Shown here: piece after piece, positions 40,318-51,940 of the stretch
Position numbering within the stretch: the first letter of the stretch is position 1
Layout: each line of letters begins with the position of its first letter
NCBI RefSeq assembly: GCF_000150955.2
Contig: NC_011673.1
Span: forward strand, 945,394 to 1,009,393
Direction: 5' to 3'
Length of the DNA stretch: 64,000 nt
From: Phaeodactylum tricornutum CCAP 1055/1
Taxonomy: Eukaryota > Bacillariophyta > Bacillariophyceae > Surirellales > Neidiaceae
Translations under genes and position numbers: made by a program
Notes under the pieces: model-generated
The model's input: the letters and a program-made list of their open reading frames with translations, nothing else
What the model was told of the DNA's origin: nothing
The model's database searches: none

Positions 40318-41814
40318 TTAGAGTACACACAGGGTATAATCGGTGGGCACGTCGGGTCCGTAGCCTTGCAAGGGTACCAGGGCATCTCCCCACGTGTCGG
40401 CGAGGAGTGGATGCGCGACGTCGGTCGCGGCAACTTGTTCTGCCGGTCCAGCAGTTAACGTCTGCGGAGCCGTTGGTGCGTAGGACCGCAACCACGTCCC
40501 GAGGGCACCGAGTGCGGCTTGTTGGCATTGTCGGGTCTCCCACTGCACTTCTTCCGTAGCGGACGACTGTGCTTCCTCCTCCCAGGCATTCCAGGCGTGC
40601 GGCAGCATGGGTAGGACAAAGGCTTGGATGGCGAGTGGTCCAAAGAGTGTGACGGCGGTGAGACCGCCAAAGACGGCCGGTCGGGACCGGTCCGGTCCGA
40701 GTGCTTGACAGAGGGTCCGGAGTACCCGTGCTTGGAGGGTGGGGTATTCGGGTCCGAATTGTCGACAGACGGTGCGGAGCGCGACGGAAGCTTCGACGCG
40801 CAAACGCCAGTGCGGCGTGGCGGTCACGGCGACGGAGGTCCGTTGGTTCGTCCGGTCGCGGTGATCGGCCACAATGGCGGTCAAGAGTGCTGGTACGAGT
40901 TCGTGCAAGTAGAGTTCGAGATGCAGGGTTGGATTGTGGAGCATGGCTTGCACGAGTCGTACGGCGGCACGTTGGTGGGTCACGTGCGATGCGTAGAGAG
41001 TCTGCGTGACGTAGCGTGCGAAAAAGGGCACGAGTTCCTGCAAATGCGCGTCGACGGCGAGTCGATCCAGGAGTCGATCTTGCGCGCGTGCGGAGGTCGG
41101 GGAGTGGGTATTGGTGGTGTTATCCAGAGCGTAGGTGACGCGGGTAAAGTATAGTTGTAGTTCTTCGGACAACATGGCGGCTTGGAGTTGTTGTACGAGC
41201 CAGGCTTGGGGAGCGGTGGATTGGTATGGGTTGTGGTGATTGTTGTTTTCGTGTGGCATGGCGAGGGGATGGGGTGAGGGCGTGTGTCGGTCCGTCCACG
41301 CCCCGACAACCCCGTGCGGATGCGGTTCCGGAGCAATGCCGTCCACGGCAAGCCACGACACGTGCAAGGCGACTTCGGCGGGTTGTTGGAATGGGAGTTG
41401 GGCGTGTCGCAAAAAGTCGGCCAGATTGACGGGACGATGCGACGCGGGTAAGGAATGGTCGGGATTGTCCGTGGTGGTTGTTGTCGACATAGACGACGGA
41501 TGTACCGTGTCCGGTGGCACGAGAGCCGTCGCGTAAAGTTTTTCCGACTGTCGCATTTGCAAGGCGAGATTAATGTCGGCCGCGTGTAAACGTCGGCGTA
41601 CCGTGACTCCTCCCCCCGTACTGGAAGATGTTCCTTTGGACACGGCAGCGACTTCGTCCAAGGGTGTCCCGTTCGTGGTGTTATTGTTGGAGTTACTGTT
41701 GGTGACGGTTCGGGCACGCTTGGCGTGTCGTCCCACCGTGACGGCATCAGCAATCAACACGGTCAGGTGATCCTCCACGAGTGTCACCAACGTATGGCGC
41801 GCCGTTGTCTGCAT
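40318..41814 (-). CDS. TAF6: TFIID/SAGA subunit TAF6
   Basis: 498 residues from the ATG at 41814. The N-terminus has RHAKRARTV and, after an Asn/Thr/Ser insert, LHAADINLALQMRQSEKLYA, the second half of the TAF6 histone fold. VALHVSWLAVDGIAPEPH is the typical post-fold segment, and from about 225 to the end lies the HEAT-repeat domain (LQELVPFFARYVTQTL, HLELYLHELVPALLTAI, VFGGLTAVTLFG). TAF6 pairs with TAF9 in TFIID. The first helix of the histone fold is not encoded after the ATG, so a small upstream exon may be missing. Two low-complexity inserts (His/Asn-rich near 160-180) are unusual. Confidence 0.85.
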   Translation of the reverse strand: MQTTARHTLVTLVEDHLTVLIADAVTVGRHAKRARTVTNSNSNNNTTNGTPLDEVAAVSKGTSSSTGGGVTVRRRLHAADINLALQMRQSEKLYATALVPPDTVHPSSMSTTTTTDNPDHSLPASHRPVNLADFLRHAQLPFQQPAEVALHVSWLAVDGIAPEPHPHGVVGAWTDRHTPSPHPLAMPHENNNHHNPYQSTAPQAWLVQQLQAAMLSEELQLYFTRVTYALDNTTNTHSPTSARAQDRLLDRLAVDAHLQELVPFFARYVTQTLYASHVTHQRAAVRLVQAMLHNPTLHLELYLHELVPALLTAIVADHRDRTNQRTSVAVTATPHWRLRVEASVALRTVCRQFGPEYPTLQARVLRTLCQALGPDRSRPAVFGGLTAVTLFGPLAIQAFVLPMLPHAWNAWEEEAQSSATEEVQWETRQCQQAALGALGTWLRSYAPTAPQTLTAGPAEQVAATDVAHPLLADTWGDALVPLQGYGPDVPTDYTLCVL

Positions 41815-42363
41815 TGGGATTTTGTGGTGGTTGTTTTTTGGAAATTCTTTCTGTTCGAGTGCTTTGTGCAGTGTGGGGAAAGGAGAGGATATGTGGGTCT
41901 GAAATACACAATAAAGACACACCGGAATCGTATCAATTGCAACCGTTATCAATTGCAACCGTATCGATCGATCTATTCAACAATGCCTGGTGTGCACCCC
42001 CGTGTTGTGACAGGTACCAGTTGGTACGGTGGGGGAGCCACAACCGCCACTGCTCGATCACTTCCTCCGCCACCCAACCCTATCTATTTGGGATGGTGAC
42101 GGGGTTTCATCACCGTGTCCATTCCTGCGACGACGACAACGACATGCGTCGTTGTGACAGATACGGTACGGGGGCGGGAAGGGAGTTTGGGAACGCGCAC
42201 GCCGGCACGGTAAATCGTTCCCATCGGCGTCGTTCCCTCCTCGTCCCGCATTTGTTGGGACAGTGTACGGTTGGTTAGGATTGTAATGGTTGTGATTGTT
42301 GTCATTCCTACCCGCAACTCCTTGTTTCTTTGGTTCTGATTGTGTGGTGAATCAGTGATCGTC
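41815..42363. other. Divergent upstream region, TAF6 and coiled-coil gene
   Basis: No gene seen, though an N-terminal TAF6 exon may lie here. A perfect 16-base tandem duplication is at 41931-41962. Confidence 0.5.
41931..41962. repeat. Perfect 2 x 16 bp tandem duplication
   Basis: TATCAATTGCAACCGT occurs twice without a gap, followed by GATCGATC-type bases, about 120 bases upstream of the TAF6 ATG. Confidence 0.95.
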
Positions 42364-45300
42364 ATGACCATCATTGCTCCACAGCAAGACAGTCGTCGTC
42401 CTCATGCGGAAGAGGAGGAACAACGTTCGGTTTCCAGTCGCGATCCGTTCGGATTCCGGCAGGAACCGACCGTGTCGGGATCTTTGTCGCATCGTCACAC
42501 CGATCACGGGCGTCACGACGTTCACACTGATCACGGGCGTGTGGAAAAGACGACGCATTCGCCTGTTTGGTTGTCCTCCCGTACGAGTCGCGAAACGACG
42601 TTGGAAACGACGGCTTTGTCTACGCCGTCGCCGACGCAACCATCACCACCAGCAGTACAACAACCACCACAACAATCAGTACCAGTGGCTCCGCTGTCTC
42701 CCTTGCACTCTCCGTCGACCGTTCGGAACCCGTCGACGTCGACGTCGAGGACTACCACCACGAATAGTAGTCCCCATGATCATTTTCATCATTATCACCA
42801 CACCCACGCCACGACGCTCCAACGATTGAATCTCTCCCACATTTCCCCCACACCGTCACAAGCACTCTGCAGTCCTTCGTCGACCCGTGACACCCCCACG
42901 GCGACATACAACCCGGTACCGACTGCTACCGGCACCGTCACGCCCTCCCATGCCGCCGCCCCGGACCGTACGGCGGTTCCCTCCCACCGTGACGACGACA
43001 ACAACAACAAGACAACGTCCCCCTATTCTCCCCTTTCCGAACCTTCCGTCCTGTCGCGTTCCCGAATCCGGCGACGGACTTTGCACGCCTTGCGCGACAG
43101 CCGTCAACACCACCCCATCAACAACGACGACAGCAACAACAACAACAATCGCAATAACAATACCTCGCTCGGGTCAGTCGCATCCACCACCGCCGTCAAT
43201 ACCAGCAATACCAGCAATACCAACAACAATTCCCACAATCACAATACCAACAACAGCTCGTTGGCCCAACAAACGCAGCTCTGGACGCAACAACAAACAA
43301 TTACGTCACTCGAAACGCAACTCGGACAGCTCCAGTCGGAACTCCAACAGACCCGCCAAGCGTGCCAATCCGCACAAACAGAAAACACCACTCTCCAGAC
43401 GCAGCAATCCCAACTCGAAGCCCAGCTCGCGACGTGGCAACAAAAGTACGCATCCCTACAAACCGCCCAGCACCACAGCTTACAATCCCAACAAACCCAA
43501 GTGACCGCCGAACAAGCGCGCTTGGCGTCCTGGAACGTCCAACTCGAAGCGCAGTCGCAGACTCTCCAGCGCACTCGAGACGATTGGGAACGGGAACGCG
43601 CTGCCTGGGAACACACCCTCCAACAGACTTGGCGGGAGCGAGAAGACGCGGCCCAGCGAGAACTCGACGCCTACGCCGCGGAATTGGACGCCGTGGCGGA
43701 CGAATTCGAACGTGAGCGTTCCGCTCTCCAACACGCCCGTACCGAACTGGACGACGACCGTCAGCGCTGGCTCGTGGAACAGCGCGAAGCGGACGTTGCT
43801 CGCGAGCAACAACGGTCCACGTGGGATGCGCAAATCCAAACGCAAACCCGGGCGTGGGAAGAACGAGAGACTGCGTATGCGGCGCGGAAAGAAGCACTCC
43901 AACGCGACGATCGCGACTGTCAACGGCGGGAACAGGCCGTGGCCACGCGGGAACAGATCCTTGCGGAGGCCCAGGCCTTGTTGCGGACGGACCAGCGGGA
44001 AGTCCAGGCGGCTTTAGCGGAAGTCGAAGGACGGAACCATGCGTACGAAGCCAAGTACGTGTTGGTGGAACAGGCCCTGGCCGAACTCGTGGCGCAACGC
44101 GAAACGGAAGAAGAACGACTCGAGGTGTTGACCGCCCAACAAGAAAAAGCCCAAAAACACCACGACCAGATCGTGGCCGACGCGGCGGTAGTCAAAAAGG
44201 CCTTGCAACAAAAACTCGCGGCCGAACACACCACTTACCAACAACTGCAAAGCCAGATTGCGCAATCCGAGGTAGAACTCGATTCTTTGAAAGCACGAAT
44301 CCAAGTATTTGTGCAAGAAGACGCCAACTCACGGGAGGTTGCATCCCAACAAGCCACCCAACACGTCCAAGAATTGGACACCTTGCGGGAACAGATAGTC
44401 GTTGCGCAGAGCGAAAAGCTCCGACTCGAAGAAATCGTCGCCAAGCTCAACGAGGCCTACGAATCTGGTCGGGTCAAATTGGCGAACGACCAACGGGAAT
44501 GGACCGAAACGCAACAATCGCAGAGGGATGCGTGGGAAGCCGAACGACAAGCGCTTCAGCAAGCTACTCAGGCCGAATGCGAAGCTCGGCAGGCGCAGAC
44601 CCGAATCGAAACACGGCAAGCGATCGATGACGCCGCCGCACGAATCCAAGAACTAGCCGATGCCGCCACATCGCGGCAGGAAGCAGTCGAGTCGGAACTC
44701 GACGGTCAAATGCAAACGTGTCAACGTTTACAACAGAATTTGACAATGGTTCAAGAAAAATACGCGATAGATCTGGCCACGTTGCGCCAGGAACAGGCCA
44801 ATGTCGACTCCTTGCGGGAACAGCTGAACGAAAAGGCTGCCACCTTTGTGCACAACGAAGGCCGCGAGAAACGGTTGCGACAAGAATTGGAATGGAAGTC
44901 CTCACAGCTGCAATCACTACTCGAAACGGAACGGCGCAACGTGTGGGATGCGCAACAGCAGGCCCAAATGGCGCAAGATACTTTGGAAGAAGTGAGAGCA
45001 CGGCATCGGTCGGAGCTTCAGGAAATGGCTGAGCGCCTGGAAGCATCCGAGGCAGACTATTACACACTCGAACAGGGAATGCGGGAAAACCTAGAGCAAG
45101 TACAACAAAATCATGCGGACGAGATGCTCAAAATTGTCAACGAAAGTGCGTCTTTACAGGAAAACGTCAAGGCGACGCAAGCGCGATCGCATCAAGTAGA
45201 GACCGAATGCTTGGCGTTGCGACAAGAACTTGCGGCTGGGTCTCAGACGAGAACGGAGTTGCAAGCAAAAACGGAGCTCGTCGAAAAGCAATCGCGGCTT

Positions 45301-46489
45301 CTTGATACAAAGATGAAAGAAGCAGAAGCGGAGCGTATTCGATTCGCGCAAGACCAGCAAACGTTGAGCGAGCTCAAAGAATCGGTACGTGTGTACGGTC
45401 CATTTGGAACGACTCGACTAAGCCCCTTTGTTTTTGCTTTACTTTACTTTTACTGATGTTCCTTATGATTCTTAGGAAAAGCGTATACAAACTGACTTGA
45501 TCGAGATTGAACGGCAGTCGAAGCAATTGGCCGAGAGCAGAGCGATCGTGTTGCGAGAGCGCCAAACGGCAGCTTTGGCTACTTTTGTGAATCGTCCTCT
45601 ACGACAGGAGCGGGAATCATTGAGTGCAGCGTTTTCCAAGTGGGTCCGAGTCACAATGTTTGAGATGGAACAGGCCGACGCAAATAAGATTCGTCATGAG
45701 AAGGTCGAGCTGGAGTGCCGTATGGTAGAGATGGAAGAAAGCCTACATGTCGCTCAGAAGACTATCGCCAACCTGGAGCAAAAGCTCAGCACATCGGTAC
45801 AACACGAAGAAGAGCTTCTGCGCGGCACCAAGGCTTTGGAAGAATCCATGGAGACTTCCCAACAATCTAAAAAACATTTGCAGACAGAATTGCAGCGTCT
45901 CCAAGATGAAATGGCCGTGACGCGGACAACCGTGACTGATTTGCGAAGGGGATTAGCCGAGACTCAATCCGAGAAGTTGGAGCTTACGGAAGAGAGAGAT
46001 TTCCTGAATGCCAAAGTCGCAGCATTGGAGGCAGAGGAACAGAAAGCCCAAAATGTGCGAGCAACTGCTATCACAGACTTGACTGCAATCACCGAACGAG
46101 AGAGCATGTTGATGAAAAAGGAAGAGACCCTCAGCAGAATGGCACAAGAGCTAACGGACCGAGAGTCCAGCGTGTCTTTACAACAAGAAAAAGCTCAGCA
46201 GCAGATCAGCGAAATGTCGACTCAACTGCGACAGAAGGAAGTGGACTTGGAAGAGAAGAACCAGGAGCTGGAGGGCGAGCTCTCTAAATATCAGAAATCA
46301 CAGGCTCGACTGAAGCAGCTTGCCATAGAGGTTCACAAGAAAGCTGAGATTCTTGCGAGTGACCGCTCAAAACTGTCGAAACGTATGGAAGATTGTACAG
46401 CTCTCGAAGCAGAACTACATCGCTGGCAAGATCATTTGCAGGGGAAATGTGATATTTCCGGCGCTGGCGAGCCAAAGATGTCTGTGTGA
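42364..46489 (+). CDS. Long coiled-coil protein with low-complexity N-terminus
   Basis: Exon 1 (42364-45384) and exon 2 (45476-46489), GT-AG and phase 0, give 1,344 residues. About residues 1-300 are Ser/Thr/Pro/His/Asn-rich, with Asn runs coded by AAC/AAT repeats near 43120-43260. From about 305 to the end it is nearly continuous heptad-rich Gln/Glu/Arg/Leu coiled coil (QTITSLETQLGQLQSELQQ and on). A break near 1020-1060 (FVNRPLRQERESLSAAFSKW) is the one non-repetitive island. I cannot name the family; centrosomal, golgin or structural maintenance-like roles are all possible. Long open frames in other frames across it are compositional shadows. Confidence 0.85.
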
Positions 46490-47827
46490 ACAACCAAGTA
46501 CACCGTGACCAAAGCACAACTTTTTTGGAGAATGAAGAAAGGGGTTTGTTCTGATGTTCCAATCATCTGTTGATGCAATGTCTAATGCTAGACTAATTAT
46601 TCAGCCAATTACGAGTTGGTGCGCGGTAAATATAATGCTGTAGTGGAAGCTTAGAAGCTCTACTATCTACACAGATAGAGATCTAGTTTCACAGGTTTCA
46701 ACATGGTCTTTTGTATCTGTCATGGCCACTTTGTTAGTTCAACCAGCTAAGAGTCCAATACCTTGCATTTTTTAAATGTGCTATCCATGATCATCTCCAG
46801 AAGCACTGTCATTGTAACCACTGCCAGATCTCCAACAGTATTCTTACCCATTGAGCTTCCTTTCACACTCCTAGCTGTACTGAAGTGACGGTCAGGCATA
46901 ACTGCAAATGTTGCCAGCCTCCAATACAAGGCACCCCAATGGGTCTGTAGTGATTCCGTTCACTTTCAATTTCTGTTTTTCTGTTCCTGCAGGTTCTGGT
47001 CACATGACTTTCTGGCCAAAGAAATAACAAAAAGATGAGGTAGAGTAATTTGCGCAACAAATTCTCTTGGTTACGCCTGATGACAATGTCATTGCTAAGA
47101 CTACACCAAAACTCCCAGCAGCACTAGCAGCAGATGAATGACAGGCGCTTGTTGTTAGGCCTGCTTGCATGTAATTTCACGCTCAAACTATTGTAAAAAC
47201 AACATTCTTTAAAACTGTAACTTTTTTATCTGGCCTAATGTACTGGTTGACATGAATACCAATTTTCTCATAAAAATCGACATTCCGATCGATCCTCAAA
47301 ATCCGGGTAGTTGCTGACGTATGCAGATGTCAGAACTTGAATGACTCGGAACTTTAAATGGTATTGAATAATACTGAAGTTCAAGAAAGAGCCAAGAACC
47401 ACGTCAGTTATCCCTAATTATTTGAATGGCGGAAAAACGATGCAGATAAAGGATCTGCCTTAACGACCACGTCAGGAACCGTCAGGTTTTTGCCACGACA
47501 CAAGCTCACAATTTGCGGGTCCGTAAAAGATTACCGAGTACTTCGTGCGCTTGCAGCAGACGGCCGACAGGAATACTCAAGATCCTTCGGCACGCTTTCA
47601 CGCATTGTATCCCGAGATCTATTCTACCACGCGCACATATAACAACCGAAAGTCTTTCCGTTATACGAGCAAAAACTTTTGCAAACGGTAATCAATAGAC
47701 TCATCAGGGCGCTCGATACTGGAACCTTTCGTGGAGGGCAGTCTCGTCTCTTCGCTGGCGGATTTTGTATCCTCAACAAAGACATCGGTGGTCCTCTTCC
47801 TCCCAGTAGTAATCGAGCCGCTAGACG
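46490..47827. other. Gene-poor AT-rich stretch
   Basis: About 1.3 kb. Two short minus frames at 46747-47060 (one with ending NHYRPIGVPCIGGWQHLQ) look like possible decayed coding sequence but match no family I know. Nothing else seen. Confidence 0.4.
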
Positions 47828-48958
47828 ATGAGTACTGCTCAATTCATTGCTAGCCGATTGCTGCGAGAGGCTTTACAAGCGGCGATTGCCAATGATGCTG
47901 ATGAGGATTCCGAAGCGACTTTCTTTCCGACCAGCGCTCCTACGACGGAAGATGACTTTCAGCGTCGAAATTGGATGATGTACAATATAGCCATGGTCAA
48001 GAAACCTTTGCTTACCGGCGTGGGCGTCTTGATTGGACTCGTCATGATCGCGTACGGCTTCATGCACCTTTTGGAGCGTCTGAACGTGTGCGAACGGGTG
48101 GACATGCAACGCGCTGAGCGTAAGAAATCGGACGGATTATGGGACATTCAAGAATCTGAGCGACGCAAAATCCTTCTATTCCTTTTCCGGAAACAAGCCA
48201 AGACAGTGTTTCGCTTCAAACGGGAAGAGGGAGGAAAAGCGGTGGTAGACGAAACAACGACGCAACCTCTTTCGCAACAGAGCACAATGCCAGAGGACGC
48301 TAACAGGGATATTTGTGTTTCACTGAACCAAGAGTCGACCGGAACGACAATCAATGGGCGCCAAGCATCATGCTGCATCTCAGGAAGCGTTATTCAAAAA
48401 TCTGCCATTCCCCCCGATACAACCGATTGTGGTCAGGTTTCCACTGCGGATGAGTCTGAGAATGTCACTACAAGCGAAAAGAATGTGTCACATCCTCTGA
48501 ATGGTAGCTCCACAAAAGCGAGCCCGGATGCTGTTTTATACGACCAAGAACAGAAGGAGACAGTCGCATCCATTTTGGTTGCTCCCAATGAGGAACTAGA
48601 CAGCAGTACAAACGCTGCCGATGACGAAAACGACAACAACCTGTCATACGAAGAGGTCATATCAGAACCCAGTACAGACAGTCTGGAATACGTCTGTTCC
48701 ATCTGCCTTTCGGACTACGAAGATGGATGCAAGGTAATGACAGGTACTGCCTGTCAACACGTCTTTCACATGGAATGTGCAATGGAATGGCTACAGAAGC
48801 ACTCGCATTGTCCTTACTGTCGGGAACCAATGATGAGCCGGGACGAATTTCGCTTGGCAGCCATGCAAGTTCTAGGTTTAGTCCGATGTCGGGAGCTTGG
48901 CATTCTTGCAGACCCTTCTACGGATACAGAAAGAGGCGAAAGTGACAGCCCCGTTTAG
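47828..48958 (+). CDS. Single-pass membrane RING-H2 protein, copy 1
   Basis: 376 residues. A membrane segment lies at about 62-82 (GVGVLIGLVMIAYGFMHLL), followed by a basic stretch and GLWDIQESERRKILLFLFRK, shared with the convergent paralogue. The middle is Ser/Thr/Glu-rich. The RING-H2 starts near 290: CSICLSDYEDG, then HVFHMECAMEWL and HCPYC, with all eight ligands in place. A likely ubiquitin E3 ligase anchored in an endomembrane; the substrate is unknown. Confidence 0.88.
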   Translation: MSTAQFIASRLLREALQAAIANDADEDSEATFFPTSAPTTEDDFQRRNWMMYNIAMVKKPLLTGVGVLIGLVMIAYGFMHLLERLNVCERVDMQRAERKKSDGLWDIQESERRKILLFLFRKQAKTVFRFKREEGGKAVVDETTTQPLSQQSTMPEDANRDICVSLNQESTGTTINGRQASCCISGSVIQKSAIPPDTTDCGQVSTADESENVTTSEKNVSHPLNGSSTKASPDAVLYDQEQKETVASILVAPNEELDSSTNAADDENDNNLSYEEVISEPSTDSLEYVCSICLSDYEDGCKVMTGTACQHVFHMECAMEWLQKHSHCPYCREPMMSRDEFRLAAMQVLGLVRCRELGILADPSTDTERGESDSPV

Positions 48959-49181
48959 TACACGTAGTTTTTGGAATGCTACGGCATGATCTGTATAAAT
49001 AGCACAGCACACGAGAACGAAATGAACAGTTTATCCACCACTCAAATGCGCCGCCGCCACAAAAGTCGGCATATAAACCATAAAGAAAACAAAAAGACGC
49101 TATCATTATTTTACACTGACTGCAAATGAACACAAAACTATCCAGCGTTCTTTCAATACTAACTGTGAAGACAGCTTTCGA

Positions 49182-50495
49182 TTATTCGTGATTGTGACTT
49201 ACAACTGTTGTCCGCGTGCAGTCACCGTTCGCGCTGGAATCTCCATGAGCCGGGTGGTCTTGACCAGCTGTCCCACTATCGGTAAAATTTTCCATATCAA
49301 CTACTGTCCCTGATTCGATATCTCTGTGCTGTTCGGCAACCGAGACGTCCAAAATTGCACCTTGATCGTTGCTACCTTCCGTTTGCACGGTCAACTCCAC
49401 TTCGGCTTGGAGTTCTCGTCCAATGCGTACCTGCGTGGGATCCGTGTTATGATCATTCCTTGATTGCTGGTACTGCTGCCACATGCCCAGTTCGGTGACA
49501 CGAGCTTGACCGAGTACCTTGCGTGCGGCTTTGCGCATCTGGTTCGGTGTCATCATTTCCACCCGGCAATACGGGCAATGGTCGTGAAAGGCAACGAGCC
49601 ACTCCATGCAACAATCGTAGTGGAACTGGTGTGGACACGTTCGCGCTGTTAACATGGTACTGCCAGCTTCGTAAGGAGCCAAGCAGATACAACACACGCG
49701 GTCGTGGTCGTTGTCGTCGTGCTCGGTCAACGCGAGGTCGTCACTGGATTCCGTGGTGGCGCTCGAGAAGAGATTGTCGTGGCTGGCCTGATCTTCGTCC
49801 GAATCGTCTTCCGGGAACGTTGCAGTGTCGTTTTCGTCCCGGTGCTCGTCGACCGGTGCGCGTCCGGGTATGGAGCGCGACGACTCGACCGATGGCTCGG
49901 AAATGATACCCTGATCTTTTTCACTGACGGCGGGACTATCTTTTGAAGTTGTCTCATTCCCGAAACGATCTCTTCCACTGTCGCTCGTTGTCGAAACATC
50001 CGCATCGAGTACGGGTATCGCTTCCCCCGTGTCGACTCCGGAATTGTTCCCAGCTGGTACCAATTCTTGACTGTACTCAAAGACCGTCTTGTGTTTTCGA
50101 AAAATGTACTCCAGTATTGCTTGGCGTTCGGATTGCTTCAGACCCCACAAACCGGCTTTCCGCGAGACCACCCCGTGATCACGTTCTTCTTCCGCATCGC
50201 CACGGCGCGTACACTTGTCTAGAAGAATCATAACGAGGTAGGTGATGACGATGAGCCCTAGAACGATCCCGACCCCGGACAAGAGAATCAAAAAGAACGC
50301 CTTGACCCGATCGAGGTTGTCCCGGTCTGCCGGTTCGTTGGTGTCGGCGTTGGTTTCCGTGATCGGAACCACCGTCCGGTTCGCGTCGATATCTTCTTGA
50401 CCGACGAAAAGACCTCCCGCGGCACCACTCGTTGCAAACTGCAACAGTCGTGACCCCGCGACGAGGAGTCGAGACGATTGTTGTTCCCGTGCCAT
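49182..50495 (-). CDS. Single-pass membrane RING-H2 protein, copy 2
   Basis: 437 residues, paralogous and convergent to the gene at 47828. A membrane segment at about 67-92 (FFLILLSGVGIVLGLIVITYLVMILL) is followed by GLWGLKQSERQAILEYIFRKHKTVF. The RING-H2 near 270-315 has CCICLAPYEAG, HQFHYDCCMEWL and HCPYC with all ligands. After the RING both proteins share a helix (AARKVLGQARVTELG here, AAMQVLGLVRCRELG there). The N-terminus may carry a cleavable or reverse signal (LLVAGSRLLQFATSGA). A likely E3 ligase. Confidence 0.88.
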   Translation of the reverse strand: MAREQQSSRLLVAGSRLLQFATSGAAGGLFVGQEDIDANRTVVPITETNADTNEPADRDNLDRVKAFFLILLSGVGIVLGLIVITYLVMILLDKCTRRGDAEEERDHGVVSRKAGLWGLKQSERQAILEYIFRKHKTVFEYSQELVPAGNNSGVDTGEAIPVLDADVSTTSDSGRDRFGNETTSKDSPAVSEKDQGIISEPSVESSRSIPGRAPVDEHRDENDTATFPEDDSDEDQASHDNLFSSATTESSDDLALTEHDDNDHDRVCCICLAPYEAGSTMLTARTCPHQFHYDCCMEWLVAFHDHCPYCRVEMMTPNQMRKAARKVLGQARVTELGMWQQYQQSRNDHNTDPTQVRIGRELQAEVELTVQTEGSNDQGAILDVSVAEQHRDIESGTVVDMENFTDSGTAGQDHPAHGDSSANGDCTRTTVVSHNHE

Positions 50496-51049
50496 CCCGA
50501 CGCCGATACTTGCTCACTGGCGTTGTGGTGGGGGGAATTGTGACGGGTCTTTGCCGTTGTGCGTTTCGGGGGTATCCGGATGGAACGAGGGCAATTCGGT
50601 AGAGGCAACGGCGATTCTGGCTGGAAGGAAGTGTACTACCGGTAGTCGCTTTTGGGAGAACGAACGAAAAGGCTTCTCGGCTGTTCTAGTAGTAGCTAGT
50701 CACGTGCCTTTGTTGGACTTTCCCATTCGGCAGTTTTCATACCGGTACTGGCTCTAATTGGAGCAGACAACCGATACTACTACTACTGGCTAGGTCGGAC
50801 TTTTTTTCGTATGCGCTGGTAAGGTTTGTCACCCTGCACGAGACGGAACTTCTCGATTCGGCGAGAGAAGCAGGGAGTCGCCGGGAAGAATTGGTAGAAA
50901 CCGTACCAAACAAACTTCAAAGCATTGGTACAATTTCTGTATAGTGCAAATGTCCTCAAGACATGTGCTCGTCTTTTCCATTCCTACGGACTTTGATTTC
51001 TGATCTTGTGAGTACCGTGTGAGTAAGTGGAACACATTCCCGGGACGGT
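50496..51049. other. Divergent upstream region
   Basis: Between the second RING gene and the ankyrin frame; no gene or clear motif seen. Confidence 0.5.
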
Positions 51050-51940
51050 ATGGATCGTGTCAGCCGCCTTCCATCGACCGCTCCTTTGGGGGAGGGGGAA
51101 CGTTTTCGCCCAAGCACCACGACGATCGGATCGTTGTCGTTGAGGATGTTGCTGACATTCCTCACCTCGTCGTATCGTCCAGCGTCGACCTATAGGAACA
51201 TGCAAGTAGCCTCGGCAAACCCTTCCACCAGTATACCAACAACCATCGTATTATCGGTACGATGCTCGAGCGCGCAATTGAAACGAGCCGCCGGTTCGCA
51301 GTCGCTCGAAACACTTCGATCGGCGCTCCTTGGCTGGACCGTCACTGACGTTGACGGCATGGCGCAAGATGTTGACGCTAGCGGTGGGAAAGGACCACTC
51401 CATATGGCCGCGTGGCAGGGATGCGTGGAAAATCTGACCCACTTGCTCGACGATTGGGGCTGTGACGTGAACGTGATTGCACGCGGGGAATTCAGTTTCG
51501 GCAAGACGCCCATTTTCTTTGCGGCCACCCAGTCACGCGCCGATGTCCTGTTATTCCTACTCGATCGGGGTGCGCACGTGAAGATTGTCAACAACAAAGG
51601 TCAGTCGATTCGTTCCATCGCCGCGTCACACTTTGAAGACCCAACGATTATTGACCGGATCATTCAAGCCGAAATCGGCCAAGCGAATTCGCCGTGGCGA
51701 AATTATCGGGAAACCCACGGAGACGGACTGGAATACGGTGATTTGGATCCACGGTTTTTGGATCGGCCGTTGCGGGAAACGGATACGGTGACGGCCTGGG
51801 CCATCAACCCGACCACGAAACAATCAAGGAAAGGCGGCTTCTTGCGTAGGAACCCAGACCTAGCGATGGAAAGAATCAACGCCAAGCGGCCGCCGAGCGG
51901 AAGCGTCGCCCTATTGCAGCATCCCCAATACCATCCTTGA
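51050..51940 (+). CDS. Ankyrin-repeat frame upstream of exonuclease frame
   Basis: 296 residues from the ATG at 51050. About residues 110-205 hold two to three ankyrin repeats (GKGPLHMAAWQGCVENLTHLL, GKTPIFFAATQSRADVLLFLLDRGAHV). The N-terminus is unremarkable. The stop overlaps the next frame, which is open from 51848 and has no usable ATG near its start. The two frames may therefore be one gene joined by a frameshift or an intron I cannot place. Confidence 0.7.
   Translation: MDRVSRLPSTAPLGEGERFRPSTTTIGSLSLRMLLTFLTSSYRPASTYRNMQVASANPSTSIPTTIVLSVRCSSAQLKRAAGSQSLETLRSALLGWTVTDVDGMAQDVDASGGKGPLHMAAWQGCVENLTHLLDDWGCDVNVIARGEFSFGKTPIFFAATQSRADVLLFLLDRGAHVKIVNNKGQSIRSIAASHFEDPTIIDRIIQAEIGQANSPWRNYRETHGDGLEYGDLDPRFLDRPLRETDTVTAWAINPTTKQSRKGGFLRRNPDLAMERINAKRPPSGSVALLQHPQYHP

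Noticed and set aside
43821-44630. A 269-residue plus frame and several long minus frames within the coiled-coil gene
   Set aside because: Compositional shadows of a Gln/Glu/Arg-rich coding region with few stop codons in other frames.
46747-47060. Two overlapping short minus frames, possibly decayed transposase
   Set aside because: No catalytic motif or terminal repeats could be seen.
49704-49946. Hydrophobic-rich plus frame within the second RING gene
   Set aside because: Antisense to a well-supported coding region.
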